From Salirhabdus sp. Marseille-P4669 (GTDB taxonomy: Bacteria; Bacillota; Bacilli; Bacillales; Alkalibacillaceae): a stretch of DNA of 64,000 nucleotides. Every line of letters begins with the position of its first letter. Position 1 is the stretch's first letter. A program made the position numbers and the translations under genes. The stretch is from assembly GCF_900240405.1 (NCBI RefSeq), contig NZ_OEQK01000002.1, forward strand, positions 372,001 through 436,000. Direction: 5' to 3'. Positions 26,379 through 36,804 of this stretch are shown in pieces. The notes beneath the pieces were generated by a model. The model made no database searches. It saw only the letters and a list, made by a program, of their open reading frames with translations, and was not told the DNA's origin.

Positions 26379-27131
26379 ATGAATTCCAAAAATCTAGACA
26401 ATGTCCAACGTTTTGAGCTTGCCTTTAATCGAATCCATGCTAGGCTTAAAGAACTATCGAAAGGGAGTAACAGTGATCGATTTGTTGATTTGCTACAAGA
26501 AAATAAAGATAAATATTCCGCTTTTCGTTATCATTTTTATAAATTAAAGCAATATGCCAAATTACGGAACGCCATTGTCCACGAAGAAGTAGAGGAAGGT
26601 TATTATATTGCTGAGCCTCATATGTCCGTTGTGGAAGATATCGAAAGAATAAGTGAATCCGTATTTCGTCCGCCTTCCGCTTATAAGCTTGCTACGAAAC
26701 CTGTGATTCATTTAAATATTACAACACCGTTAGAAAAAATGCTTGAAATCATTTCAAGGTATGGTTATTCACAGTATCCTGTATATGATGGAAAGCGATT
26801 TAAAGGGCTCATTACAGATGGAGGAATAGCAAGATGGCTCTCTGATCATATCCCAAAAGGTTATTCCTTTGTAAAAACATGTAGCGTATCTAATGTATTA
26901 GAAACGGAAAGGAAAAAGAATGTAGCTTTTATGGCGAAGCATAAAGATGTATACGAGCTGGAAAACCTATTTACTCAATTTGCTCAAAAAAAATTAAAGC
27001 TTGAAGCGGTTATCATTACAGAAACGGGCGATCAACATGAACTACCTATTGGAATTATCACTTCTTGGGATTTATTACAAATTGATCATTCTACAAATTT
27101 TATTTCTGTTTCTGGAAACGAAACTTCATAA
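26379..27131 (+). CDS. CBS-domain protein
   Basis: 250 aa. The first ~105 residues are helical (FELAFNRIHARLKEL, LRNAIVHEEVEEGYY, recalling the RNHIVH-type motif of HEPN/abortive-infection helical domains). Two CBS repeats follow (~105-170, LEKMLEIISRYGYSQYPVYD; ~175-250, NVLETERKK to LPIGIITSWDLL). CBS pairs usually bind adenosyl ligands. ATG 26379 chosen with AAAAGGTG six bases upstream; a GTG at 26370 overlaps the SD. Role unknown. Confidence 0.72.
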   Translation: MNSKNLDNVQRFELAFNRIHARLKELSKGSNSDRFVDLLQENKDKYSAFRYHFYKLKQYAKLRNAIVHEEVEEGYYIAEPHMSVVEDIERISESVFRPPSAYKLATKPVIHLNITTPLEKMLEIISRYGYSQYPVYDGKRFKGLITDGGIARWLSDHIPKGYSFVKTCSVSNVLETERKKNVAFMAKHKDVYELENLFTQFAQKKLKLEAVIITETGDQHELPIGIITSWDLLQIDHSTNFISVSGNETS

Positions 27132-27146
27132 AGTCTATTTTCTCCA

Positions 27147-27175
27147 TTAACTTTTACACATTATCGTGTTAAAAT
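27147..27175 (+). promoter_or_regulatory. Candidate sigma-A promoter of aspartokinase gene
   Basis: TTAACT (27147-27152), a 17-base spacer and TAAAAT (27170-27175), about 50 bases before the start codon. The leader is too short for a lysine riboswitch, and none is seen. Confidence 0.5.
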
Positions 27176-27228
27176 CATAGAACACGAATGTATTTTGAAA
27201 GTGATATTTTGGAGAAGAGGAGTTTAAT

Positions 27229-28575
27229 ATGAAGGTAGCTAAATTCGGAGGAAGTTCTGTTGCAGATGCAACGATGTTAAGAAAAGTAGCAGATATTATT
27301 ACGAGTGATTCAGAACGCAAATTTATCGTTGTATCTGCACCGGGGAAACGAAATAAAGCAGACATTAAAGTAACCGATCTTTTTATAGAACTTGGCGAAA
27401 GGTTTTACCAAAAAGACAATATAGACTCTGTTAGACAACAAATATTAGATCGTTTTGGAGATATATTGCAGGACTTAGAGTTATCAACGGAACTATTAGC
27501 TGAAATTAATAGTGGGATTGAGGATGCTCTACATAATGAGCGTTACGCTAGAAATCGTATTGATGCCTTAAAGGCTATGGGAGAAGATACATTAGCGAAG
27601 ATTTTAAGTGCCTTTTTACAAAAAGAGGGGCACAGTGCAAGCTATGTAAATCCGAAAGAAGCTGGCATTATCGTAAGTGATGATCCAAGCAATGCCCAAG
27701 TGTTAGAAGAAAGTTATGAACAATTATATAAGCTTCGATCCCGTGATGGAATTCTTATTATTCCAGGATTTTTCGGCTTTACGAGGAATGGGGAGCTAAA
27801 CACTTTTCCACGTGGTGGCTCCGATATAACAGGTTCAATCGTAGCCGCTGGAGTGAAAGCAAGTCTCTATGAGAATTTTACCGACGTGGACTCGGTATAT
27901 TGTGTAAATCCAACTATTGTGGATAACCCGAAAGAAATAACAGTTTTAACGTATAAAGAAATGCGCGAATTATCCTATGCTGGTTTTTCCGTATTTCATG
28001 ACGAAGCGTTAATTCCTGCATTTAAAGCTAGGATTCCCGTCTGTGTAAAAAACACAAATAATCCTACTAAACCAGGAACGATGATTGTTTCAGAGCGCGA
28101 GAAAAAGGAAGGAACCGTAATTGGTATTGCAAGCTCGAAAGGCTTCTTAAGTTTATATGTTAGTAAATATTTAATGAATAGGGAGATTGGGTTTGGTAAG
28201 AATCTGCTTCAAATTTTAGTAGACGAAGGAATCTCGTTTGAACACGCACCATCTGGAATTGATGATATGTCTGTTATAATTCGAGAGGGACAATTAAGTC
28301 CTGAGAAAGAGGATATGATCATCAATCGTATTTATAAAGAATTAGAAGTTGATACAGTTACCATTCACCGAGACTTAGCAATGATTATGCTTGTTGGGGA
28401 AGGTATGAATAGCACGTATGGAGTTGCGAGTAAAGCGACGTCTGCATTTGAAAAATCTAAGGTAAACATTGAAATGATTAACCAAGGGTCTTCCGAGGTG
28501 TCGATGATGTTCGGTATCAAAGCAGAAGGAATGGATGAAGCGGTTCGTTCCTTATATAAGGAATTCTTTAATTAA
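27229..28575 (+). CDS. thrD: Aspartate kinase (aspartokinase III type)
   Basis: 448 aa. Kinase start KVAKFGGSSVADATML, GGSDITGSIVAAGV near 197 and DVDSVYCVNP. Two C-terminal ACT domains span about 300-448 (VSKYLMNREIGFGKNLLQIL; KSKVNIEMINQGSSEVSMMFG). It phosphorylates aspartate at the head of the Lys/Thr/Met pathway. Length and sequence fit the B. subtilis YclM/ThrD type rather than the shorter LysC with internal start. It is monocistronic: own promoter, strong terminator. Confidence 0.93.
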   Translation: MKVAKFGGSSVADATMLRKVADIITSDSERKFIVVSAPGKRNKADIKVTDLFIELGERFYQKDNIDSVRQQILDRFGDILQDLELSTELLAEINSGIEDALHNERYARNRIDALKAMGEDTLAKILSAFLQKEGHSASYVNPKEAGIIVSDDPSNAQVLEESYEQLYKLRSRDGILIIPGFFGFTRNGELNTFPRGGSDITGSIVAAGVKASLYENFTDVDSVYCVNPTIVDNPKEITVLTYKEMRELSYAGFSVFHDEALIPAFKARIPVCVKNTNNPTKPGTMIVSEREKKEGTVIGIASSKGFLSLYVSKYLMNREIGFGKNLLQILVDEGISFEHAPSGIDDMSVIIREGQLSPEKEDMIINRIYKELEVDTVTIHRDLAMIMLVGEGMNSTYGVASKATSAFEKSKVNIEMINQGSSEVSMMFGIKAEGMDEAVRSLYKEFFN

Positions 28576-28608
28576 AAAAACGAGGCAGCATCACGCTGCC
28601 TCGTTTTT
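28576..28608. terminator. Bidirectional terminator
   Basis: AAAAACGAGGCAGC and GCTGCCTCGTTTTT form a perfect 14-bp stem with loop ATCAC between two convergent genes. Confidence 0.92.
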
Positions 28609-28609
28609 A

Positions 28610-28843
28610 TTATGCTCTGAAACTTCCCTTTGTTTTTTTATTCTTCTTATCCCGGTGTAATATAAATCCTCCGATAAAAGCTAATCCACCAAGAAACAGT
28701 ATAAGTCCGATAATAAATTGAATTACAACACTGAAAAAGAAGGGATAAACAATATTAAATAGTGCATCCCGCATTATTTTTATCCCAATAGTAGCAATGA
28801 TACCAGGAATGACCACAATCATTAAAGCAATAAATCGTACCAT
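28610..28843 (-). CDS. yqzF: DUF2627 small membrane protein (YqzF-like)
   Basis: 77 aa with two transmembrane helices (about 3-25, FIALMIVVIPGIIATIGIKI; about 36-62, VVIQFIIGLILFLGGLAFIGGFIL) and a basic C-terminus (HRDKKNKKTK). This matches the DUF2627 family encoded beside bkdR in Bacillus. Function unknown. It is divergent from bkdR and SD GGAG lies upstream. Confidence 0.85.
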   Translation of the reverse strand: MVRFIALMIVVIPGIIATIGIKIMRDALFNIVYPFFFSVVIQFIIGLILFLGGLAFIGGFILHRDKKNKKTKGSFRA

Positions 28844-29002
28844 GTTAAATTACTCCTTCTTTACCCTACAATAATTAAAATTATAACAAAAAAGATGAAA
28901 TAATTAAAATTGCAACAGAGTGATAGAAGTTTGCCAATTTTTTCACGATAAAGTAAAATTATGATGTGCAAAGAATTGCAAGTCAAGGAGAGACAAGCCT
29001 AT

Positions 29003-31084
29003 ATGAAAAAGGTATTGATTGTAGGAGCTGGGAAAGGCGGAGCATCTCTGTTAAAGGTGTTGAAAGACACAGATAAAATCCAGGTAGTAGGAATTGTAGA
29101 TTCCAATCCAAATGCTTATGGCTTACAACTTGCAAAACAACACAATATTGAAATTGGCACAGATTATAAGGATTGGCTTTCGAAAGATGTGGATATCATA
29201 TTGGAGGCAACAGGGAACACAGAAGTATTTCTCGACTTATATGAAAATAAACCGGATAAAACGGTTGTGATTCCAGGGGAAATAACGTTTATTACATCTC
29301 AATTATTAGATGAACAAGAAACCTTGCTTAATCAACTAAAGCAATATGTTAATCATCGCGATTTTATTTTAAATTCGATTCACGATGGCATGATTGTGAT
29401 CGATCAGCATTCAAAAATTACTTTTGTGAATAGAAGTGCAGAGCGAATTTTAGAAAAGAAACAAAGTGAAATGCTTCATAAACAAGTAGATGAGGTGATT
29501 CCGACAACAAGATTACCCCATGTATTGAATATTAGACGTAAAGAAGTCAATCAAAAGCTTGTTCTAGATAATGGCAAAAAGGTTGTTACAACTCGTATTC
29601 CATTACTTAATTCAGATGGGAAATTAATTGGAGCGTTTGCCGTTTTTAAAGATATTACAGAAGTAGTAAATCTTGCTGAAAAAATTACCGATTTGAAAGA
29701 TGTGAAAATACTACTTGAATCGATCATTCAATCTTCTGGAGAAGCAATATCGGTAGTGGACGAAAAAGGTATTGGCTTAATGATCAATCCAGCTTACACG
29801 AAATTGACTGGATTAACGGAAAAAGATGTGATTGGAAAACCAGCAACTGCCGATATTTCTGAAGGAGAAAGTATGCATTTTAAAGTACTTAGTACAAGAA
29901 GGCCTGTACGTGGCGCTAGAATGAAAGTAGGTCCGAATAAAAAAGAAGTTATCGTTAATGTCGCCCCTGTTATCGTAGATGGGAAATTAAAAGGTAGCGT
30001 CGGTGTTATTCGAGATGTTTCAGAAATTCAATCTCTAACAAATGAGTTAAGGAGAGCCCGACAAATAATTCGTAATTTAGAGGCGAAATACACGTTTGAT
30101 GATATTATTGCCGAGTCTCCTGAGATGGAACTTGCACTAGAGCAAGCAAAGGTTGGAGCAAAGACACCGGCAATCGTGCTGTTGCGGGGGGAATCTGGTA
30201 CTGGTAAGGAGCTGTTTGCCCATGCAATTCATAACGAAAGTGAACGCAGACACAATAAATTCATAAGAGTTAATTGTGCAGCCATTGCCGAATCCATTTT
30301 AGAAAGCGAGCTATTTGGCTACGAAGAAGGTGCATTTTCTGGTGCTCGTCAAGGTGGAAAGCGTGGATTGTTTGAAGAAGCAAATTATGGAAGTATTTTC
30401 TTAGATGAAATCGGGGAATTATCGTTACATATGCAAGCAAAACTACTACGAGTATTACAAGAAAATGAAATTGTTCGTGTTGGAGGGACAAAGCCGATTT
30501 CACTCGATGTCCGGATAATCGCTGCAACAAATGTAAATTTAGAGAAAGCGATTATGTCTGGTGATTTCCGGGAGGATCTTTATTACCGTTTAAACCGCCT
30601 ACCCATTTATATACCAGCTCTACGGGAGAGAATGTCTGATTTGCCGGCATTGACAAATCACTTAATTCAAAAGCTAAACCAAGACTATGGTAGACAAATT
30701 AAGGGGATTAGTGAGGAGGCTCTTCAATATTTAACAAAGTATTCCTTTCCAGGAAACGTACGAGAATTAGAAAATATTATTGGTAGAGCAATTATTTATA
30801 TGAAGAATCATGAGGAAAAAATAAAAAAGAAGCACATACCAACGCTCACATCTCATAAAAGCGAAAATGATGTACGAGACGAGGATAGGGGAATGAATTG
30901 GGAAGGCCATTCTTTACAAGAAACCATGGATACATTTGAGAGAAATATAATATGGAGAGCTTTAAAGGCGAATCATTTTAATAAAACGGAAACTGCTAAA
31001 TCATTAAAAATTTCCATTCGTAATTTATATTACAAAATGGATAAACATAAAATTGATAATAGTAGCACGCAAGATTCTTCATAA
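29003..31084 (+). CDS. bkdR: BkdR, sigma-54-dependent activator
   Basis: 693 aa. Domains in order: a Rossmann-like N-terminus ([14 protein letters not shown], ~1-110), two PAS domains (~118-225 and ~235-350), an AAA+ sigma-54 domain with Walker A GESGTGKE and the sigma-54 contact loop as GAFSGA (usual GAFTGA), and a Fis-type helix-turn-helix ([20 protein letters not shown]). It activates the following operon from the -24/-12 promoter in response to branched-chain amino acids or derived acids. ATG 29003 gives the B. subtilis length; AAGGAG lies about 12 bases upstream. Confidence 0.95.
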   Translation: MKKVLIVGAGKGGASLLKVLKDTDKIQVVGIVDSNPNAYGLQLAKQHNIEIGTDYKDWLSKDVDIILEATGNTEVFLDLYENKPDKTVVIPGEITFITSQLLDEQETLLNQLKQYVNHRDFILNSIHDGMIVIDQHSKITFVNRSAERILEKKQSEMLHKQVDEVIPTTRLPHVLNIRRKEVNQKLVLDNGKKVVTTRIPLLNSDGKLIGAFAVFKDITEVVNLAEKITDLKDVKILLESIIQSSGEAISVVDEKGIGLMINPAYTKLTGLTEKDVIGKPATADISEGESMHFKVLSTRRPVRGARMKVGPNKKEVIVNVAPVIVDGKLKGSVGVIRDVSEIQSLTNELRRARQIIRNLEAKYTFDDIIAESPEMELALEQAKVGAKTPAIVLLRGESGTGKELFAHAIHNESERRHNKFIRVNCAAIAESILESELFGYEEGAFSGARQGGKRGLFEEANYGSIFLDEIGELSLHMQAKLLRVLQENEIVRVGGTKPISLDVRIIAATNVNLEKAIMSGDFREDLYYRLNRLPIYIPALRERMSDLPALTNHLIQKLNQDYGRQIKGISEEALQYLTKYSFPGNVRELENIIGRAIIYMKNHEEKIKKKHIPTLTSHKSENDVRDEDRGMNWEGHSLQETMDTFERNIIWRALKANHFNKTETAKSLKISIRNLYYKMDKHKIDNSSTQDSS

Positions 31085-31085
31085 G

Positions 31086-31133
31086 TGCAATAGTTTGCAT
31101 GGTGATTATTACAATAAATGAAGCGCTTTCATT
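31086..31133 (+). promoter_or_regulatory. Candidate BkdR upstream activating sequences
   Basis: Two inverted repeats lie 10-60 bases upstream of the sigma-54 promoter: TGCAA-TAGT-TTGCA (31086-31099) and AATGAA-GCGCT-TTCATT (about 31117-31133). Either could be an enhancer-binding site for BkdR; this is inference from position. Confidence 0.4.
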
Positions 31134-31142
31134 TGTTTGGGG

Positions 31143-31160
31143 TTGGCATGAATCTTGCAT
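31143..31160 (+). promoter_or_regulatory. Sigma-54 (-24/-12) promoter of the bkd operon
   Basis: TTGGCATGAATCTTGCAT closely matches the TTGGCAC-N5-TTGCA consensus, with GG at 31145-31146 and GC at 31157-31158. It lies directly after the gene for a sigma-54 activator and 43 bases before the ptb start. Confidence 0.93.
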
Positions 31161-31202
31161 AAATAAAGACGAGGGCGATAGGAGAGATAAAGGTGGGAAG
31201 AA

Positions 31203-32105
31203 ATGAAATTAACATCCTTGTTAGATAAATTAAAACAACAATCCATTCCAAAGTATGTTGCAGTAGCCCAAGCTGCAGATAAAGAGGTTTTAAAGGCAGT
31301 AAAACACGCTGTCAAGCTTAACCTCGCTAGCTTTATTCTGTTTGGTGATAAACAAAAAATAGTAGAAAACGCTAAAGAAGTTGCTTTGGATTTAGCGAAC
31401 ACCTCTATTGTTCACACCGAAACTGTACAGGAAGCTGCTCAAAAAGCAGTGCAATCTGTCCATAATAAGAAAGCGCAAGTGTTAATGAAAGGGAATGTTC
31501 CTACTAGTGTTTTATTAAAGGAAGTTCTTCATAAAGAGTACGGGTTACGAACTGGAAGAATACTATCCCATGTAGCACTGTTTGAGGTTCCAAATCAAGA
31601 ACGATTTATTTTTGTAACCGATGCCGCAATGAACATCGAACCAGGTATAAAAGAGAAGGCACAAATCATTCAAAATGCTGTTCATGTAGCTAAAAAAGTT
31701 GGTGTACATGTACCGAAAGTGGCAGCCTTAGCGGCAGTTGAAGTTGTGAATCCAAGTATGCAAGCTACTGTGGATGCAGCTCTTTTAACCCAAATGCAAA
31801 AAAGAGGTCAAATTACAGACTGTATCGTCGATGGACCTTTAGCATTTGATAATGCAGTATCAAGTAAAGCTGCTCTTGATAAAGGGATAGAATCAGAGGT
31901 TGCGGGAAATGCGGATATTTTATTAGTTCCGGAAATAGAGGTTGGAAATGCCCTTTATAAATCATTTATTTATTTTGCAAATGCGAAAGTGGCAGCCGTA
32001 GTTAGTGGGGCAAGTGCTCCGATTGTACTAACATCACGAGCCGATTCTCATGAAAGTAAGCTATATTCACTAATTTTATCATTACTAACAACCGTTGAAA
32101 ATTAA
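31203..32105 (+). CDS. ptb: Phosphate butyryltransferase
   Basis: 300 aa PTA/PTB family. Typical segments: VAVAQAADKEVLKAVKHAV, MKGNVPTSVLLKEVL, LSHVALFEVPN and DGPLAFDNAVS. It converts branched-chain acyl-CoA and phosphate to acyl-phosphate, allowing ATP formation with Buk. First gene of the sigma-54 operon; SD AAAGGTGGG. Confidence 0.95.
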   Translation: MKLTSLLDKLKQQSIPKYVAVAQAADKEVLKAVKHAVKLNLASFILFGDKQKIVENAKEVALDLANTSIVHTETVQEAAQKAVQSVHNKKAQVLMKGNVPTSVLLKEVLHKEYGLRTGRILSHVALFEVPNQERFIFVTDAAMNIEPGIKEKAQIIQNAVHVAKKVGVHVPKVAALAAVEVVNPSMQATVDAALLTQMQKRGQITDCIVDGPLAFDNAVSSKAALDKGIESEVAGNADILLVPEIEVGNALYKSFIYFANAKVAAVVSGASAPIVLTSRADSHESKLYSLILSLLTTVEN

Positions 32106-32120
32106 AAGGAGGACTTTATA

Positions 32121-33215
32121 ATGGAAATTTTTAAATATTTGGAAAGCTATGATTATGAACAATTGGTGTTTTGCCAAGACAAAAACTCAGGACTAAAAGC
32201 AATTATTGCAATTCATGATACTACAATTGGGCCAGCATTAGGTGGTACTCGTATGTGGACATATGAATCAGAAGAGGCAGCGGTTATTGATGCCCTTCGA
32301 CTTGCAAGAGGTATGACATATAAAAATGCTGCGGCGGGATTAAATCTTGGCGGTGGAAAGACGGTAATAATTGGCGACCCGAAAAAGGATAAAAGTGAAG
32401 CTTTATTCCGTGCATTTGGTCGATACATCCAGGGATTAAATGGTCGTTATATAACAGCTGAGGATGTTGGTACGACTGTTCAAGATATGGATATTATTTA
32501 CCAAGAAACAAACTATGTAACTGGAATTTCACCAGCATTCGGTTCTTCAGGTAACCCATCTCCAGCTACGGCATTTGGCGTATATCGTGGAATGAAAGCT
32601 GCAGCAAAAGAAGCATTTGGTTCCGATTCCCTAGAAGGAAAAGTAGTGGCAGTACAAGGTGTAGGGAATGTTGCATATAATCTTTGCAGACATTTACACG
32701 AAGAAGGCGCAAAGCTTATTGTTACAGATATTAATAAGGAAGCGGTTCAACGCGCAGTAGAAGATTTTGGTGCAAAAGCGGTAGACCCTGATGATATTTA
32801 TGATGTGGAATGCGATATTTATGCACCTTGTGCACTAGGTGCAACAGTAAATGATCAAACCATTCCGAAGCTAAAGGCAAAAGTAATTGCTGGCTCTGCG
32901 AATAATCAGTTAGCAGAAGCAAGACATGGTGACGTATTATTTGAAAATGGTATTGTATATGCTCCAGATTATGTAATCAATGCAGGTGGTGTTATTAACG
33001 TAGCGGATGAACTATATGGTTATAATCGTGAACGTGCGATGAAACAAATTGAAACCATTTACGATAATATTCAAAAGGTGTTTGAAATTTCGAAACGAGA
33101 TAACATACCTACAAATGTAGCTGCTGACCGGATGGCAGAAGAAAGAATTGAAAGCTTAAAAAACTCCAGAAGTACATTTTTACAAAACGGGCACCACATT
33201 TTGTCCCGTAGATAA
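32121..33215 (+). CDS. bcd: Leucine dehydrogenase
   Basis: 364 aa Glu/Leu/Phe/Val dehydrogenase family. Substrate Lys region [14 protein letters not shown] near 80, [13 protein letters not shown]-binding GVGNVAYNL near 182. Oxidatively deaminates Leu, Val and Ile to 2-oxo acids, feeding the BKD complex. Fifteen bases after ptb with AAAGGAGG. Confidence 0.96.
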   Translation: MEIFKYLESYDYEQLVFCQDKNSGLKAIIAIHDTTIGPALGGTRMWTYESEEAAVIDALRLARGMTYKNAAAGLNLGGGKTVIIGDPKKDKSEALFRAFGRYIQGLNGRYITAEDVGTTVQDMDIIYQETNYVTGISPAFGSSGNPSPATAFGVYRGMKAAAKEAFGSDSLEGKVVAVQGVGNVAYNLCRHLHEEGAKLIVTDINKEAVQRAVEDFGAKAVDPDDIYDVECDIYAPCALGATVNDQTIPKLKAKVIAGSANNQLAEARHGDVLFENGIVYAPDYVINAGGVINVADELYGYNRERAMKQIETIYDNIQKVFEISKRDNIPTNVAADRMAEERIESLKNSRSTFLQNGHHILSRR

Positions 33216-33246
33216 GTGCGTGGGGAGAGTATGGAGGAGCTAAACA

Positions 33247-34341
33247 TTGCAACAAAGAAATTATCGAATCTTAGTAATTAATCCTGGATCAACTTCAACT
33301 AAAATTGGTGTATTTGAAAATGATACCTGTTTTTTAGAAAAAACCATTCGGCATTCTTCTCAAGAAACCGATCAATTCGCGACGGTTATGGATCAATATG
33401 ATTTTCGGAAAAAAGTAATTTTGGAAACGCTAGATTATGAAGGAATCAATATATCTAAATTGGATGCTGTATGTGGTCGGGGTGGCTTGTTAAGACCGAT
33501 TGAAGGTGGCACATACATTGTAAACGAAGAAATGTTAAAGGATTTATATCAAGGGTATAATGGGCAGCATGCTTCGAATTTAGGTGGTATTTTAGCCCAT
33601 GAAATAGCGTCACAGCTAAATATTCCTTCTTTTATCGTAGATCCTGTAGTTGTTGATGAAATGGACGAAATTGCAAAAGTATCAGGTATTCCTGAGCTCC
33701 AAAGAAAAAGTATATTTCATGCATTAAACCAAAAGGCTGTTGCAAGAAGAGCTGCAAAAGACATCAATCAGAAATATGAAGATGTGAACTTAATTGTAGC
33801 CCATATGGGTGGAGGCATCACGGTTGGTGCCCATAAACGAGGTCGGGTTGTTGATGTTAATAACGGTTTGCATGGAGATGGTCCCTTCTCACCAGAGCGT
33901 GCTGGAGGAGTACCTGTTGGTGATTTAGTGGCCATGTGCTTTAGTGGTGAATATTATTACGATGAAATCATGAAAAAAATTGTCGGTCATGGTGGCTTAA
34001 TGGGCTATTTGCATACAAATGATGCCTTAGAGGTCGAGCAAAAAATTGCTCAAGGTGATCAACAAGCAAAGCTCATTTTTGAAGCAATGGCTTATCAAGT
34101 CGCGAAAGAAATCGGTAGTATGAGTGTGGTTCTAGAGGGCCACGTAGATGGCATTGTATTAACAGGCGGTCTAGCATATGGTTCTGAATTTGTAAATCTT
34201 ATACGAAACCGAATTTCATGGATTGCGGATGTATTCATATATCCAGGCGAAAATGAGCTGCAAGCGTTGGCTGAAGGCACATTAAGAGTATTACAAAATG
34301 AAGAAGAACCTAAGGAATATCCAAATAGGGATGTTTTTTAA
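33247..34341 (+). CDS. buk: Butyrate kinase (branched-chain fatty acid kinase)
   Basis: 364 aa acetate/butyrate kinase family. N-terminal [35 protein letters not shown], and [12 protein letters not shown]. Makes ATP from acyl-phosphate supplied by Ptb. TTG start with GGAGGAG upstream. Confidence 0.95.
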   Translation: MQQRNYRILVINPGSTSTKIGVFENDTCFLEKTIRHSSQETDQFATVMDQYDFRKKVILETLDYEGINISKLDAVCGRGGLLRPIEGGTYIVNEEMLKDLYQGYNGQHASNLGGILAHEIASQLNIPSFIVDPVVVDEMDEIAKVSGIPELQRKSIFHALNQKAVARRAAKDINQKYEDVNLIVAHMGGGITVGAHKRGRVVDVNNGLHGDGPFSPERAGGVPVGDLVAMCFSGEYYYDEIMKKIVGHGGLMGYLHTNDALEVEQKIAQGDQQAKLIFEAMAYQVAKEIGSMSVVLEGHVDGIVLTGGLAYGSEFVNLIRNRISWIADVFIYPGENELQALAEGTLRVLQNEEEPKEYPNRDVF

Positions 34342-34357
34342 GAAAGGAGATGATTAC

Positions 34358-35779
34358 ATGGCTGAAGAATACGACTTAGTCATTTTAGGTGGGGGAACAG
34401 GTGGTTATGTAGCAGCAATTCGCGCATCACAACTTGGTCTAAAAACGGCAGTTGTAGAAAAAGGGGATTTAGGCGGTACGTGCCTTCATAAAGGTTGCAT
34501 CCCATCTAAAGCACTCTTAAGGAGTGCAGAGGTTTTTAAGCAAACGATGGAAGCAAATGATTTCGGTGTTGAAGTCTCTACGCCTAAAGTGAATTTCGCT
34601 AAAGTCCAAGAGCGAAAGCAGAAAATTGTAGATACGCTTCATAAAGGTGTTCAAGGCTTAATGAAAAAAGGTAAGATTGATATATATAATGGATTTGGCC
34701 GTATTTTAGGGCCTAGTATTTTTTCACCTATGCCAGGGACAATCTCGGTAGAGTTAAATAGTGGGGAAGAAAATGCAATGTTACTTCCCAAAAATGTAAT
34801 TGTTGCAACAGGTTCCAGTCCAAGAACGTTACCAGGATTGGAGGTAGATGGTAATTTTGTATTAACTTCAGATGATGCGTTACAGTTAGAAAGTTTACCA
34901 AGCTCCATCATTATTGTTGGTGGTGGAGTAATTGGTATAGAGTGGGCATCAATGCTATCTGACTTTGGAGTAGAGGTTACTGTAGTTGAATTTTTAGATC
35001 GTATTTTACCAACAGAAGATCATGAAGTCTCTAAAGAAATGACTCGATTGTTAAAGAAAAAAGGAATAAAGATTTCTACTAGTACAAAAGTATTGCCTGA
35101 AACATTATTAAAGGATAACGGCGTTCGCATAGAGGCAGATAAAAAAGGGGAGAAGAAATCCTTTGAAGCTGAAAAAATGCTTGTCTCTGTTGGACGTTCT
35201 GCCAATGTGAACAACATTGGGCTAGAAAATACAGATATTGTAGTAGAAAAAGGCTTTATTCAAACCAATGAATTTTATCAAACAAAGGAATCCCATATTT
35301 ACGCAATTGGTGATGTAATTGGTGGATTACAGCTTGCTCATGTAGCTTCTCATGAAGGAATCATCGCCGTGGAACATATAGCTGGTGAAAATCCACATCC
35401 TATGAAAACGTCGGAAGTTCCAACTTGTATTTACTCCAATCCTGAAGTATCGAGAGTTGGTTTAACAGAGCAGGAAGCAAAAGATCGAGGCTTCGACGTT
35501 AAGGTTGGAAAGTTTTCATTTAAAGCGATTGGTAAAGCACTTGTGTATGGGGAATCTGATGGTTTTGTAAAAATAATTGCCGATAAAAATACAAATGATT
35601 TACTTGGTGTACACATGATTGGTCCTCATGTAACAGACATGATTTCCGAAGCAGGACTAGCAAAAGTTTTAGATGCTACGCCTTGGGAAATTGCACAGAG
35701 TATTCATCCACACCCAACATTATCAGAGGCAATTGGGGAAGCGGCTTTAGCTGTTGATGGAAAACAAATTCACGGGTAA
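34358..35779 (+). CDS. lpdV: Dihydrolipoyl dehydrogenase, BKD E3
   Basis: 473 aa. FAD motif LGGGTGGYVAAIRA, redox disulphide GGTCLHKGCIPSK near residue 40, NAD motif VGGGVIGIEWAS, and HPHPTLSEAIGEA with the active-site His. Reoxidises lipoyl groups of the branched-chain 2-oxoacid dehydrogenase. ATG 34358 is eight bases after AAAGGAG and 17 after buk; a longer frame from 34298 would overlap buk. Confidence 0.96.
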   Translation: MAEEYDLVILGGGTGGYVAAIRASQLGLKTAVVEKGDLGGTCLHKGCIPSKALLRSAEVFKQTMEANDFGVEVSTPKVNFAKVQERKQKIVDTLHKGVQGLMKKGKIDIYNGFGRILGPSIFSPMPGTISVELNSGEENAMLLPKNVIVATGSSPRTLPGLEVDGNFVLTSDDALQLESLPSSIIIVGGGVIGIEWASMLSDFGVEVTVVEFLDRILPTEDHEVSKEMTRLLKKKGIKISTSTKVLPETLLKDNGVRIEADKKGEKKSFEAEKMLVSVGRSANVNNIGLENTDIVVEKGFIQTNEFYQTKESHIYAIGDVIGGLQLAHVASHEGIIAVEHIAGENPHPMKTSEVPTCIYSNPEVSRVGLTEQEAKDRGFDVKVGKFSFKAIGKALVYGESDGFVKIIADKNTNDLLGVHMIGPHVTDMISEAGLAKVLDATPWEIAQSIHPHPTLSEAIGEAALAVDGKQIHG

Positions 35780-35797
35780 TTAAGGAGGGAGATTCAT

Positions 35798-36790
35798 ATG
35801 ACGGAAAACCGACATGATGCGTTAGGATTATCGAATGAAGACGTATTGGAAATGTATAAAACGATGCTTTTAGCTAGAAAAATTGACGAACGTATGTGGT
35901 TATTAAATCGTTCTGGTAAAATACCATTTGTTATTTCTTGTCAAGGACAGGAAGCCTCTCAAGTTGGAGCAGCTTTTGCTTTGAATCGAGACATCGATTA
36001 TGTTGCTCCGTATTATCGTGACATGGGAGTTGTGCTTACATTTGGAATGACACCAACAGAGTTAATGTTATCTGCGTTTGCGAAAGCGGAAGATCCTAAC
36101 TCAGGTGGGCGCCAAATGCCAGGGCATTTTGGTCAAAAGAAAAATCGCATTTTGACAGGCTCATCTCCAGTAACAACACAATTGCCACATGCAGTAGGAG
36201 TAGCACTAGCGGCCAAAATGGAAAACGAAAAGCTTGTATCCTTTGTAACCTTAGGGGAAGGTTCTTCTAACCAAGGGGACTTCCATGAAGGGTTGAATTT
36301 TGCAGGAGTTCACAAATTACCAGTTATTACGATGGTTGAAAATAATAAATATGCTATTTCTGTACCGTACGATCGTCAAGTTGCTTCCAAAAATGTATCC
36401 GATCGTGCAATAGCTTATGGTATGCCTGGATTTACAATAGATGGAAATGACCCATTAGCGGTATATGAAGCTGTAAAAGCTGCTCGTGAACGTGCAATAA
36501 ATGGGGAAGGACCTACTTTAATTGAAAGTGTATCTTATCGCTTAACAGCTCACTCAAGTGATGATGATGACCGAGCATACCGGGAAAGAGAAGAAGTAGA
36601 GGAAGCGAAAAAGAAGGATTCTTTATTCACGTTTGCTGCTTATTTAAAAGAAACGGGTGTGCTGACAGAGGAAATCGAGAAAGCTCTTCATGATGAAGTG
36701 AATCGAGTGATTAATGAAGCTACCGATTATGCTGAAAATGCACCATATGCACAACCAGAAGACGCAATGAAATATGTTTACGGAAAGTAA
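35798..36790 (+). CDS. bkdAA: Branched-chain 2-oxoacid dehydrogenase E1 alpha
   Basis: 330 aa. Thiamine-diphosphate region TLGEGSSNQGDFHEGLNFAGVHKLPVI-type motif near 150-175 (GEGSSNQGDFHE) with NNKYAISVP after it, and SYRLTAHSSDDDD phosphorylation-loop-like segment. Decarboxylates branched 2-oxo acids with the E1 beta subunit. AAGGAGGGAG precedes the ATG. Confidence 0.96.
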   Translation: MTENRHDALGLSNEDVLEMYKTMLLARKIDERMWLLNRSGKIPFVISCQGQEASQVGAAFALNRDIDYVAPYYRDMGVVLTFGMTPTELMLSAFAKAEDPNSGGRQMPGHFGQKKNRILTGSSPVTTQLPHAVGVALAAKMENEKLVSFVTLGEGSSNQGDFHEGLNFAGVHKLPVITMVENNKYAISVPYDRQVASKNVSDRAIAYGMPGFTIDGNDPLAVYEAVKAARERAINGEGPTLIESVSYRLTAHSSDDDDRAYREREEVEEAKKKDSLFTFAAYLKETGVLTEEIEKALHDEVNRVINEATDYAENAPYAQPEDAMKYVYGK

Positions 36791-36804
36791 GGAGGGGAAA
36801 ATGG

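Noticed and set aside
27132-27228. Lysine riboswitch before the aspartokinase gene
   Set aside because: Only 97 bases separate the genes, too short for the aptamer, and no matching stems are seen.
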